64,000 nt of DNA, from contig NC_081414.1 of NCBI RefSeq assembly GCF_030272615.1, positions 338,932,502 through 338,996,501 on the forward strand, given 5' to 3'. A model generated the notes under the pieces. It did no database searches and was not told the origin of the DNA. It worked only from the letters and a program-made list of their open reading frames with translations. Origin of the DNA: Cryptomeria japonica (lineage: Eukaryota > Streptophyta > Pinopsida > Cupressales > Cupressaceae). Position numbers and translations under genes: made by a program. Every line of letters starts with the position of its first letter. The first letter of the stretch is position 1. This document shows positions 1-10,877 of the stretch, piece by piece.

Positions 1-157
1 AGCACTTGAATTTCTCATTTCGACTTACCAAAGCATTCAAGCATTCAAAGAGTGCAGGAGTTGAGCACCAGCATTCAAGAAGTGAAGCAACAAAAATTTT
101 TCAGAGCATCCAAGGTTTTCACTTGCATTCGACAGTCAAAGGTATTTATCTTATGAC

Positions 158-499
158 ACGGCTTCTTCATCTTCCATTCCCAAATTCATTGCAAACCCTA
201 CTATTATGGAAAATGTCAAGCATCCTAGACCAATCTTCAAGATCATCCCTAAGATAGCAAAGTTGGATGACTCCATTGGTGCATTTTTTAAAATTTTGAA
301 AGGAGTTGCATTTGTTGAAGACCCTAGGGCATACATTCACTGTAACATTGAATATTTAGGGTCTGAGGATTTAAAGAACATGTTCATGAATGTTATTACT
401 GACAACCAAGGTATAGTCAAAATCATAAAGTATACCGGTTTAGACACTTAGACAAATCTACAACTGCATTGTTAAACTTTACCGGTTGTCCTAATACTC
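158..499 (+). pseudogene. ORF2 of element Z, N-terminal part
   Basis: This is homologous to the start of ORF2 in element C (26043) and in the D-type copy (31750). Reading from 158 gives an ASSSSIP start whose first codon is ACG where the other two copies have ATG-GC(A/T)-TC(T/A), so the start codon has probably decayed. The signature YIHCNIEYLGS matches YIDCKIEDL of the other copies. After a stop near 449, another frame gives ALLNFTGCPNT, matching the EAIHVVTGFSNT region of C, so a small frameshift lies between. The conserved AAGGTATTT word sits about 15 bases upstream (140-148). The function of the protein is unknown to me. The frame is broken by the inverted LTR that follows. Confidence 0.6.
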
Positions 500-1719
500 A
501 GTGACACAATGAATTAGATATTGAAACTTCAATACCATTTGACAAAACCCTAAATCACTTTACTAATACCAGTAAAAATAGGTTTCAGATCATTTTTGGT
601 CATTCAAATATATCTGCAGATTTACCAGTCATTCAAATCAACCATATTAAAAACACATCCACACACAATCATTCACCACTTGGCGCAATGATTTTTCACG
701 TGGAAACCCAAATGGGAAAAACCATGATGGGGATGAATACCCACAAGTATTATGAACTCTTATGAGGTTCACCTTGTTAGGAGCCAAGCCTTGTTAGAAG
801 ATTTTACAATAATGTCTTGTTAAGAACAAATCCAATTAAGGACCACTCGGTTAAGGGATTGACTATAATACCCTATTAAAGGTAATACCCTGTTAGAGAT
901 AACCTAGATGGAGGATTTCAAATCCAACATAATGGATCACTTGGTTAGAGGATTTCAATAGGAAGCTTGTTAAAGCTTACCCGGTTAACGGATTTAATTG
1001 TTGTAAGGGTTAGAGAACAATAGGTTGTTTGTTGATATGGTAATAGCACTTCTTTGCTTAATCAAATCCTTTTCTTCTCATATCTGCCTTCACAATATTC
1101 TACAGAGACACCTTCTGGTTTGGCAACAATCACACTTAACCAAATTTGCCAACACAATTTCAAACAACTTATCGACCTTAAAAACAAATACGATAGGTCA
1201 GTAGCACAACACAAACCCTATAAATCTTATAGATATTGCAAACATATCAGTTCAATCTTGACCATTAGATTACGTAGCAATCAACTACACATTGTTATAG
1301 ACAGCTTCAACTGCTCCTAGATCACCACACATTGGATCCTATAGCTCATCACGTGTTTGTCATTTCATACTATGCAATTGATCATTCCCAAGATAAATGG
1401 TTATCTCTACATGCCAAATCCATTTTGAAACTCATCACGTTCATCATGCTTACATGGCATCTTCATCTACGATCATCATTCAGTCATAGATCACCACAAT
1501 GGATTCTCCAAGATCCATCAGTTAGGGTTCTTCTTATCAAATGGTTAGGGTTACCAATTGATCTCTCTGCTTCAATAATACTACTAGTTGCCTTCACTGC
1601 TTTACTACTAGTTGCTTTTCTGCATCATTACTGGTTGCAATACATCTTCATTATTGGTTACTATTGACATCAATGACAACACTATACTTCATCAATGCAA
1701 TCTTCATTTAATGCCAACA
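500..1719 (-). mobile_element. Solo LTR J, copia type, inverted, inside element Z ORF2
   Basis: Read on the minus strand the right edge starts TGTTGGCATTAAATG, the usual start of copia LTRs in this window. Inside are the inverted forms of their shared modules: the CGTGGAAACCCAAATGGG stretch near 698-716 and several CTTGTTAG words near 770-1000. TACTC occurs on both sides (495-499 and 1720-1724), a candidate 5-bp target duplication. If the LTR and one TACTC are removed, the ORF2 frame reads straight through (PNT then PPITKPLP), which supports the boundaries. The left edge reads AGTGACAC instead of a clean TG, so that end is degraded or off by a base or two. No internal coding part is present. 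Confidence 0.6.
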
Positions 1720-1723
1720 TACT

Positions 1724-2568
1724 CCTCCAATCACAAAGCCCCTACCCCAAATCTCTATCAATCTTGATGGTCCTCTTGATTTTGGACAAATATCTCATGC
1801 TAAAAAGTTGATTCTTACAACAGTTGTATGAGCTCATGCCAGTCAAGATCTAGTCAAATTAGAGTTTGAAGACAAAAATATTATTTTGTTGTCTGTTGAT
1901 GTGTTACAGAAGGTGGTTCCGGGAGTGCAACTAGATCCCAATTATAGCCCCTTCGGTAAATTATTACAATTGATTAACAATGTAAATACCAATTTTAATT
2001 CTTTGGATAAGTCTACTACTAAGCGAGTATTAGAGAGATTCAAAGAGTTAAGAATGTAGACATTCCAAACAATGATAGAGTCAGATTGAATAAATGTCTG
2101 TAGATCATTTTAGATGCATTGGCTGGAGGTTGTAAAATCTATAAGCCTTGTCTAATTTTGCCAAAGTCCACAGTAGACATAGACAAGCAAATAAGTGTTT
2201 TACAAGGTAAACTTGCTGATATTTCATAGTCTTCTGATCCTAATGTATCCCTAACTAGAAGTGTAGAAGGGCAGATAATGGCTCTCAATGATCAGATCTC
2301 AAGCCTTAATGCGGATAAGGATAGAATTTTGAGGAGAGTTGGTGAACTCTAGAATTTGATTTCCCCTCAGCTAGACACCATGTTGAGCAATAAGGTTGAC
2401 TGTTTGAAGGCTATGGGACAACCTATCCCATCTGAATTGAAGGATGTGGAGATTCATGCATATGTTTTCAGTGCATTCATCACAATTTTGGATATCTTGA
2501 AGAGTGGGTGGGACACTCACTTAGGATTTTTTAAGAACATTTTTGCTGACATCTTCAAATACTTGTAA
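1724..2568 (+). pseudogene. ORF2 of element Z, C-terminal part
   Basis: This is the continuation of Z ORF2 after the solo LTR. It aligns in order with the last third of ORF2 in element C: KPLPQISINL against PSPVDLSSPINL, then a helical stretch (VVPGVQLDPNYSPFGKLLQ against LIPGTNLPDTDSSLAQLKL), and a coiled-coil-like end finishing at TAA 2566-2568. A frameshift lies near 2057 and several in-frame TAG codons are present (for example 2101 and 2350). The middle of ORF2, including the lysine/glutamate-rich coil of C, is absent, so this copy had lost an internal segment before the LTR landed. Start 1724 is simply the first codon after the insertion. Confidence 0.55.
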
Positions 2569-2792
2569 AGTTTTTGGTAGATATCTCTATATATAAGTTT
2601 TGGATAGCACCCCATCTTTGGTATTGTTGTCAAAGTGGGAGAGTAAAGGTGAAAAATGTACAGTGGAAGAGTGTAATGTATAGTGAATGTTAAAGGTTTC
2701 AGAACTCTTTGTCTAAGGGGGAGCCTTAGAAATTTTGATCTAGTGTACAAGTTTCAACACAATCATTTTTCACGAGTGTTGCCATCAATGCC

Positions 2793-2801
2793 AAAGGGGG
2801 A
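2793..2801 (+). other. Polypurine tract of element Z
   Basis: AAAGGGGGA sits four bases before the TGTTGG of the 3' LTR, within the phrase CAATGCCAAAGGGGGA that also precedes the 3' LTRs of elements C and E1. In LTR elements this tract primes plus-strand DNA synthesis. Confidence 0.75.
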
Positions 2802-2804
2802 TAT

Positions 2805-3753
2805 TGTTGGCAATTGACACATTTGGTGGATATCGATGCTTGATTAGTGGTTTAGGGTTGTCATTGATGGAAACTCTTCTTAAGATTCTTATTCAGTAAT
2901 AACCGATCTTGATATCCAGAAGTGGATGTGAATCGATAGCCAGTTAACCAGTAATTCAGATTGAGCAAAGAATTTTTGATCCAGAAGCTTTTTGGTGATT
3001 GCGATGTTATGAACCCTGCATGGGATAATAGGGACGACATAAAAATATCATTTTATCATCGATTGTGTAATCTGCATTTATCTTTTGTTCTCTGGTCAAG
3101 ATGACATATGACTACACATTACATCAATAGGCCAACTTGATAAATGATTATTTTTTATTGCAGATATATAAGACCCATGCAGAAGATATTTTTGGTGAGT
3201 GGTATGATTGATATGTGAGAGAGTGGTGATCTATAATCCTTTGTAGCATAGTTTCACATGTGCATTCTTGATCCGATAGCTAACTGAGACTGGAAATAGA
3301 GCAAAACTGTAGGGTAGATATAGTCAGAGATTTGGCACTTAACCAGAACTCATCCAAGCATTGTTAGATTCTATTTTGGATTTCTTTAATTATATTTCAT
3401 CATTATAATTTATCAATAAGGCAGTGAGCCTTCTGGGGTCGTAGCCCTTATTGTAATTGGCCAATGAGCTCTAGGTAGTGTGCCTGAATGCTTGTGTATT
3501 CCCCCTCATGTAATATTGTTTGGCTACTAGCCATAGTAGAATAATATTATGGGTTCAAACCCCACTGTGTTTTTTCCCATTTAGGTTTCCACGTAAAAAT
3601 ATTTGTGTTATGTTTTTGTGGTTGATTGTTTTGAGTTTCTGCATTTCAATTTCATGTGTATTCTTCTGGTGGTTTAAAGCTAAATAAAAAAAATTGTTAA
3701 CTGGTAGAACACTTATTCACCCCCCCCCCTCTCAATTTTTCTTGATTCTAACA
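2805..3753 (+). repeat. 3' LTR of element Z
   Basis: The LTR runs from TGTTGGCAATTG to CTTGATTCTAACA, about 949 bp, directly after a polypurine tract. It holds the modules common to the copia LTRs here: a TATA-like box at 3165-3172, the TTTTTTCCCATTTAGGTTTCCACG stretch near 3566-3592, and a C tract followed by TCTCA near 3720-3733 just before the end. Its 5' partner is off the window, so LTR divergence cannot be measured. Confidence 0.7.
3165..3172 (+). promoter_or_regulatory. TATA-like box in element Z LTR
   Basis: TATATAAG lies mid-LTR and is followed by GACCC, a typical plant TATA setting. It is the likely core promoter of the element. Confidence 0.4.
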
Positions 3754-3879
3754 CTTCCTCCTTAACAAATGCTAACCTGGCTAACCCAAACAACTACCCT
3801 TGTGGTGCTTTTATAGAGACAAGCAACCACAAAACCACGAAGTAGTATTGCATAAAAACCATGTACCCAAAACCATGTG
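3754..3879. other. Short spacer between elements Z and E1
   Basis: These 126 bp lie between the end of Z and the start of E1 and show no open frame or repeat. They may be a scrap of the DNA into which both elements inserted. The last five bases (ATGTG) would be E1's left target duplication, but its right partner is lost. Confidence 0.4.
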
Positions 3880-5148
3880 TGTTGGATATTGTTGGTCATT
3901 ACTTCTGCTAGGATATGTTTTTGTCATTGATGTCAACATATTATTGTGTATTGCTCCAGTGATTGCTAATTGGGAAGATCTTATGATCCGGTTTTGTTGT
4001 TATTGTTTTGTTGATCATTGTTTGCAAAGTTTGGTATATCCTCCAGTATATTCCAGTGTGATTAGATCTTGTGCTAAGATTTTGGAAAATTGTTTGGGAT
4101 GGTGTTGTGTATCTTCACTTTAGATGGTTCATGATTTGATTCTCCGCAAGTTATCTTTCTTCATGACAATTGTCGATTGGTTGTGTTCTTGAGCTTTCAG
4201 ACATTGACCGATGAAGATTTGAAAAGTGGTGTTGGTGCAGCTATTCTTGATGATTCTAATGTGCTTGTTGGTGTTTCCTAGTTGTGTCCTATTTTTTTTG
4301 GCAATCCACATTGATCGTTGTGCAATTTTTTGATGGTTTTCCTTAACCAGTGATTATTTTTGTGTTATACAGTTTTCCTGGTGGTCTAGCATGTTACAGA
4401 TGATCTTGGCGTGATTTCTAGTGGCATTGTACATTTGGGAATTTTCTTTAGCTCCATGCTATGGTATGCAAATCATTATATTGGTTTGGTGGTCGATCTT
4501 TGTATCATGTGATGTAATTTTGTAATTGAGAGTTGAAGGTTAGGGTTTATCCGACCTTGTTATCAAGGTTGATGAATTGTATATATAGGTGATATCTTCA
4601 TGTAGTTTGGATGTCGATGTTGTGTCTGCATTATGAGAGAGAATTGTTTGTGCGAACAAGTGATTTATCCTTTAGTGTTGTAGTTGAGGTGAGATTGGTG
4701 TTGCAACATAGATAATTTTTCTTAATCAAAACTATAATCAAGCATTTGGAGATGCTATTCTTTCAGTTTATTTCTTCTAGATTGTAGTCTGAATCATATT
4801 GTAAGTTAGTGAGACTTCCTTGAGGGTTGTAGCTTTCTGGGCCATTACATTTGAGCAGTGAGCTATAGGCAGTGTTCTTGAATACATGTGCACTCCCTAT
4901 TGTAATATTTTCACATTATAGTGTAGAGTATCATCTTACTATGGATAGGTTCCCACCGTGGTTTTTCCCTTAACTAGTTTTTCCATGTCAAAAATCTTGG
5001 TGTTGTGTGTTGTGCTTTCAATTTTCTTATATGCCTTATTGTTGTAGTTTATCAAACCTATTTTAGGTGGTTAAGTTTGTGTATCTAGTGAAGACTGATT
5101 CACCCCCCCCCCCCCCCTCTTAGTATTCCTTCTTGATTGCTACTAACA
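3880..5148 (+). repeat. 5' LTR of element E1
   Basis: About 1,269 bp from TGTTGGATATTG to TTGCTACTAACA, one base before the primer site. The first 430 bp match the truncated 3' LTR at 44140. It contains a TATA-like run at 4580-4588, the GTGGTTTTTCCC stretch near 4959 and a long C tract at 5103-5117 before CTCTTAGT. The 3' copy lacks about 50 bp present here around 3900-3955. Confidence 0.85.
4580..4588 (+). promoter_or_regulatory. TATA-like box in E1 LTR
   Basis: TATATATAG lies in the second half of the LTR, upstream of the C-tract region, where a copia promoter is expected. Confidence 0.35.
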
Positions 5149-5149
5149 A

Positions 5150-5167
5150 TTGGTATTAGAGCTAGAT
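5150..5167 (+). other. Primer-binding site of E1 (initiator tRNA-Met)
   Basis: TTGGTATTAGAGCTAGAT begins one base after the LTR end. The usual plant copia site is TGGTATCAGAGC, complementary to the 3' end of initiator tRNA-Met. Here one C has become T, in keeping with decay. Confidence 0.8.
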
Positions 5168-5204
5168 CCTTTGGTAGAAGCTTAATCACTTGAGGAGATC
5201 CGGG

Positions 5205-5520
5205 ATGGCAACTCAAGGTATTCTCTTTAAGAAGGATAGTTTGAGGTTCGATGGAAGCAACTATACTATATGGGTCGGATGGAAGTGCACTTACAATGTC
5301 TTGGAGAAAATTATTGGAAGATTACAAAGAATACCTATACTGTTCCTTATAATGGACCGACTACTCTTGATGAGTTCAAGGAAGCAGAACACAATATTAG
5401 AGTGAAGAAAGCATTCCTTAGTGAATTGACTAATTTTGAGATGACAAATGTGATGGGACTTCAGACTGCACATTAGATTTGGGAGAATCTTGAGATTCTA
5501 TATGAAGGTGATAAACAAGT
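5205..5520 (+). pseudogene. E1 gag, first part
   Basis: This is the copia capsid protein. The ATG at 5205 opens MATQGILFKKDSLRFDGSNY, the usual copia gag start, in which the FDGSNYTIW phrase precedes the UBN2-type capsid domain. A frameshift near 5270 moves the reading to the next frame (TLDEFKEAEHNIRVKKAFL), and a TAG follows at 5473. The gene is cut at 5520 by element A, whose target duplication CAAGT (5516-5520) is repeated at 17755-17759, where gag resumes. Confidence 0.75.
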
Positions 5521-8500
5521 TGTTGGGACTCATTAAATTTGAGTCAATTTTAGAGGCCCATTTCAAAATTTTGCCCTGCATTTCCAAATGAGTTAGTTTG
5601 AATGGCCTAGTTTGAGAGGGTAAAATGGAGCCAGTTGATTTTCAAAGGGTAAGGGTTTGGAAACTTTTTGTACACCTTTAATTTGGCCTATGTAGTGATG
5701 TGAAACTTCCATATTTTAGTTTGGATCAATTTATCAGGTACCCATTTCAAGGGGTGAGCTGAAAGTGCATTTTAGGCACAAATGCAGATTTTAATAAGTA
5801 GCCTACTTTGGGTGTTTATATATTTTTCCCTATTGATCATCATGAATAAATTCAAAATGGATTTATTTCTACGCATAAAAGTATGTCTCCATGCAAAATT
5901 TCAAGTCTTCATGAATCCATTTTCTCATTTTACCAAGCTCAATTTGTTTGTAGTTTGTATGTTTTGACAAGTCCCTGTTTCAGGACCTAGTCGAAGCCCT
6001 ATTTTGCATAAGTGTAAAATTTGCCTCAGTGAATTTCATGTCAAAATGTTTGTTCCAGGCTGTTACTGGTATAAATGACAAGCTATGTTTCAAATTTCAA
6101 GCTCCTGCCAATCCGTTTGATCAATTTTCAAAAGGGTTTCTTGAGCCATCTTTTTCAGTGATCTGTACTTTCATTGTCGTATCAGTTAAAATTGTTGTTT
6201 TTATGAGCGCACCATTTGCACCTAGTCTGAATTTTGGTTGAAATGAGAATCTATGTTTTGATATGTACATCAAGGTACCTATGCATCAGATTTGAGGGTC
6301 TACGGAGATCGTTTGATATTTTTAAGAAAGGCATCATGGGCTGCCTATGCATTGACTTCATCAGGTCCGCAGTGCCGACAAAGCCAGTTGGTCATTTTTT
6401 ACCACTAATATCTCTTCACTTGGGATTCATCTTGAGAAACTGTTTGGTAGAGTTCATGCTTGTATATCATAGTACACGTATGTCAGATGGCAAGGTCCAG
6501 AAAGGTGTTTTGATTGGTTTGAAAATTACGTCTTCACGATTAAATGCGAAAATGTGGCATAGGCGCCTGAAAGTTGCAAAACTCAATTTAATGATCTGAA
6601 AATGGCGCCGATTGATTCCAGAGGTAAGTTTAAGGTTCTTGAAGCATTTCAGAGGTTAGTGGCATGAAAAAAATAAATTTTTTAGCCGGACCCACTTTGG
6701 GGCCCAACCTAGCTCATGCTCGTGTATTGATTTTATTGGCAACTTGCCTCACTGTAAGAATTTTAGAATATCTAAATTTGGATTCTGATTATGAGACATG
6801 TTATAAGAGTGATGATGATAAAATTCATCTCCTGTGCAGTCCAAATAAAGAAGGCACATTCACTAAACCAAATTGCAAATTGACAATTAACAAAGGAGGC
6901 ATTATAAACTTTCAATGCAAATGTTGGTAAGTGTAATTCCACATTTGCAAGGCAGCCAACGATCCCTCCTCTATGTGGAAAGTGAAAGAGAAAAACTTCC
7001 AATCAAATGAAAATTAGTAAATGTACCAATGTCCTCATGTGGTGTGATAGTTTGAAAAGACCTTTAAACTTCAGCAAAATGCATTGCCAGACGAGAATTC
7101 AATCCTCCCTGTGTGTGGTGTTGAAAGGGGTTTTTTTTAAATCAAGCAAATGCAAATTGGCAGGTCACGTAGGCAATAGAAACACATGCATTTTCCAGTT
7201 TAGCCAGGAAGGTGGATGATGAGGCTATGTAGCAAAGTAAATGCAGGTGCAGATTTAAAGCAATCCCCTCCCCTCTGCTTGGGTCTTTGGCTGTTAAAAG
7301 ACTAAGGTTAAAAATCCAATGGAAAATATAAAAAGCAAGCAACAGGCTTAAAGCCCAGCCCTCCTACATTATGGTAAATGGCAGCGATGAAAAATTGACA
7401 AAATGCAATGTGTTAGGCCCAACACCCCTCCTGCATGATGTCTTGAGGAAGGCAGAAAATCTTCAAAACATAGTAAATCATCTCCCCATGTGGAAACCAA
7501 TGAAACCCCCTTGCGTGGTATGGTGGAGGAGAAGGAGTATGAACTTGTTAGCCAAAGCAAATAGTAGGTGTATGTGCCAATTTCCTCTGGTGCGTGTAAG
7601 TTAGGAGGTGGAGCATCGTGTGGTTGTAGATTATAATAATTGAGCTTCCAAGCAAATTCAATCTGCAAGTGTAAAAACCAGATTCCCCAACCTTTCAAGC
7701 TCATCCCTGGCAGATGGCGTGGCAGATGGAGGCCATTCAATCTCCAAGCAAAGTCCCCCTGTGTAGTTGTAAATCTCCTTCCCTGTGCATGGCAATTGAA
7801 ATTTATTGAGGAAAAAGTGTTGAAACCCCATGCAAATGAAAATGGCAGATGAAAATTGTCATTCCGTCCCCCTACATGGTTAAGAGAATGGAGTGGCTAC
7901 TAGAAGACTTCAAAATTCATTACCAAATGGCATAGGCACCATTAAAATTCTCTGGAAAACCCTCAAACTTGCAGCCCCAAGCAAAATGTAATATCCCACA
8001 TTCGCTAGGAAATGAACAATTTTGGTACTCATAAGTAAGACCCCACACAAGTAATATGTCAAAGCCTCAAGAAGCTTTTGACGAATGGTGTCAGTTAGGT
8101 GCCCAAATGGACCCCACGCATGTGGGTGTGCTTCCCAAGGTGATCGAGGAGGCTGACAAGTGGTGAGAAGTGGACCCCAGACAAGCACAGATCCTGAGGC
8201 AAGCAAATTTTGTAGAGAAAGAGCAGATTAACGAGTGAGCAGGTTGTCAAAGATCTATGGTGCACATGGATTCATTAAGGGAAGATGCATGTCGAATACC
8301 CTTCACGAAATAGCAAAAATCATGTGCGAAAATTGAAGGTTAAAGAGTGAGCAAGTTCAGATGATCCAACGGCTCGCATGACTTCGTGACCTGAAGATGC
8401 AAGCTCGTTAGCCATCGCCAAATGGCGAAAGATGGGTGGCAGGTCCAAGTGGAAGTCCAAATCGTGGGTCCCATCCAGTGGCACTGACATGGCGATGACA

Positions 8501-9816
8501 TGGTAGTCCAGTGGCAGTGACGAGGCAGACACGTGGCATATCGATGAGGTGTCATCCAAGGTGGCATCCAGTAGACCTTATCAGCAAATCAGAGGTTGCC
8601 ACGTGGTAGGGCGTCAGGAGCCAAAAATTGGTAAAAAGCAAAGTTAAAGATATAGTTGAAAACTATACAGAAAATCCAAAAATTTAAATGATGTGCACAT
8701 GTTGAGGATTAATTCTCTCAGAGGCTTATTTTTGGCCAAAATACCAAGTATCATATATCACCCGAAAGCTCTCAAGATAAGGAATCCAATCATGTAGTTA
8801 ATTTTAACAAGTAATGGATATTTTGGGAGCAGTTTCCACGAGAAAGAAGAAGAAAGTGAATTCAATTGGAAAAAGAGACACTTGGCAATTTCGGTTGCAG
8901 ACCTAATGTTTTTCCCTCTCCTTCTTATTCCCATTTTCTTCTCATTGTAACGGTTCCAGAAATTTGGAGTATGGCTCCATATATTCATGGTTTCCAATTC
9001 TGAGTTTCCTTGAAGATTGTACAGGGCAGGGCTTTTCTTTCAGTAATAGAGTTCAATTCTTGTTGTAGGTGTTCTTAGTTGTGGGTTCTTGTGTATGTAA
9101 GGCATGCACAAATTCACACAGAATTTGTCTCTAAAATGTAATCTCATTTTATTCAAATCTAATTCTTAAGGAGGATCAAGTTGGTCATGAGCAGCTGTGT
9201 CTGTGAGTGTAATGTTGGTTTGTAGGTAATCTTCAAGGAAGATTTTAAACTTTGTGAGCAAACATTAATAAAATAGGGTTTATGTTTTTGGATCTGATAT
9301 TTTCTGTGGATGAGCTGAGTAATGTATTTATGCAAGGCATTAAATGCAGGAATGCTTAAGAATTAAGATGGATCTGTAGTATAAGTTTTCATCTATAGTT
9401 TGATTTGTGACTCTATTGCCCTTGGATAAGGCACTAATCCTGCAATTAAGGGGATTCTCAAACCAATCAAAATCCAATTAGAATATCTTTATTTTATGTT
9501 ATGTTTTGAAATGTTTCATCTATCTATGCTCAAGCATAGCTAAGTTTTATGTGTAGATCTAGCCCATCTATAGTAACCCACTTGTTATTGAGCCCTGGTG
9601 AGATCTATCTGCTTCTGTTGATGTTGTCATAGGTGTGTAATAGGTTGAATTTTAAGCATCAAAGGTATACCCGCCTAGGTTTTGTAGAGCCTGAAGAGTA
9701 GAAGGATTCATATCCTTGTCATGTTGTCCCAGCCCTAAGGTTCTTCATAGATTGAATTGGCTACTTCATAGATCAATTGCAGGTGTACTTGGGTTAATCA
9801 GTTTTGATGAACAACA
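5521..9816 (+). repeat. 5' LTR of element A
   Basis: This 4,296-bp LTR starts TGTTGGGACTC and ends TTTTGATGAACAACA. It aligns along its whole length with 13411-17754. Between about 6900 and 7850 it carries loosely repeated pieces built on GCAAATGCAAATTGG and CCTCC words. Short open frames in it (for example 123 codons on the minus strand at 7369-7740, also open at 15262-15633) have no known relatives I can name and are probably chance. Confidence 0.85.
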
Positions 9817-9820
9817 AAAA

Positions 9821-9838
9821 TGGCAACTCTACTGGGGA
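9821..9838 (+). other. Primer-binding site of element A
   Basis: TGGCAACTCTACTGGGGA begins four bases after the LTR. It resembles the TGGCGACTCTGCTGGGG site of Ogre/Tat gypsy elements, which I recall as matching tRNA-Arg; this is from memory and unchecked. It is clearly not the tRNA-Met site used by the copia elements here. Confidence 0.55.
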
Positions 9839-10877
9839 GTAAATGGATATAAATGTTTGATTGATAAGGTTAGAAGTTGAATGTATTCCTCATCCTGTCA
9901 ATTTCATATCCAGCCAGTCTATCCATTGTATATGCATAGAGTTGAAAGTGGTTTTATGGTGAAGAGAATGTTCCTTATTCTAGATCTGTAAAATGATATG
10001 TTTGTCATGTCATATTTTATAAAAGAGTAACTATAAATTCATGTTGATGAGTTGTGAGCAAGTCCTTGTAGTTGTATGCAAACTTTTCCCCAATTCCTTA
10101 TTGGGTGGCAACTTTGTGGTTCATACCAGTGTTTAATGTCCTTGCAATAAGTATTGCATAAGGTTTTTATGGTTCGATGTATAGTGTAGAGATACGAGTT
10201 ATCACTGCTAATGTAGATTTATAGATAAATTCTTCATCATAAAAGTTTGATGTAAAGTGTAGTAGAAAGATACACATAGATTTGGTGTTGATTTCCCAAA
10301 TCCGTATGTGTTAAATAGCCTGGAAGAGTGTTGGTTGTAGTGAGATTGAAGGAGACAGTAGAGAATTTAAATTTGTGTTGAATGGTATTCTGCTGTTCAA
10401 AATGTCCTTTATGCAAGAGGTGGCGACTTTGAGGCAAAAGATAGTGTTGAAAGTTGAAATAAATGCTTAGATTTATAAATCCTACCGCTGCAAACACCCA
10501 GGTATTTTTGAAAGTTTTAATGCAAACCATTTATTCTAAAAATTTGAATGAGTAATGTAGTTTTTTCATTAAGTGAACAACACTAGTAAAGAGGGAAAGA
10601 AAGGGATCACAAATTAATTTGCATATCCATTCTGCTGAAGTGTCCAATGTATATGCTCTTCTGTAGTATGCAAATTTGGAAAGCTTTATGTCAAGCAATG
10701 TTATGAAAAGATTTGAAAAGGATATGTGCTTGAAATGTTTTATTATTCAACGCACATTTGTATAATCATTTGTGGGAATAAGAAGAAATGAGTAGTGAAT
10801 TTTTTCAGCCTTGTGTATTTCCATATATGACCATGCCTAGTGAAGTGTCATAGCCATGTAATAGGAAAGGTTTCAGT
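9839..10877 (+). other. Untranslated leader of element A
   Basis: About 1 kb between primer site and gag start. I see no long open frame or repeat in it. Packaging signals would be expected here, but none can be recognised by eye. Confidence 0.5.

Larger units (their letters stand above)
1..3753 (+). mobile_element. Element Z: 3' part of a non-autonomous copia-type retrotransposon
   Basis: The element enters from beyond the left edge, so its 5' LTR, primer site and gag are not visible. What remains is the start of a second reading frame (ORF2, from 158), an inverted solo LTR inserted in it (500-1719), the C-terminal part of ORF2 (to 2568), a polypurine tract at 2793-2801 and a 3' LTR at 2805-3753. 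No protease, integrase, reverse transcriptase or RNase H is seen. Layout and protein similarity place it with element C (23125-30867). It carries stops and at least one frameshift, so it cannot make its proteins now. The relationship rests on aligned motifs read by eye, not on a search. Confidence 0.7.

Noticed and set aside
495-503. A clean TG start for solo LTR J at 487
   Set aside because: TGTCCTAATACTC there still codes for ORF2 (CPNT), so the LTR edge must lie at or after 500.
7369-7740. 123-codon minus-strand frame in element A LTR, also open in the other LTR
   Set aside because: Conservation is expected because the LTRs are copies of one another. No protein-like motif seen.
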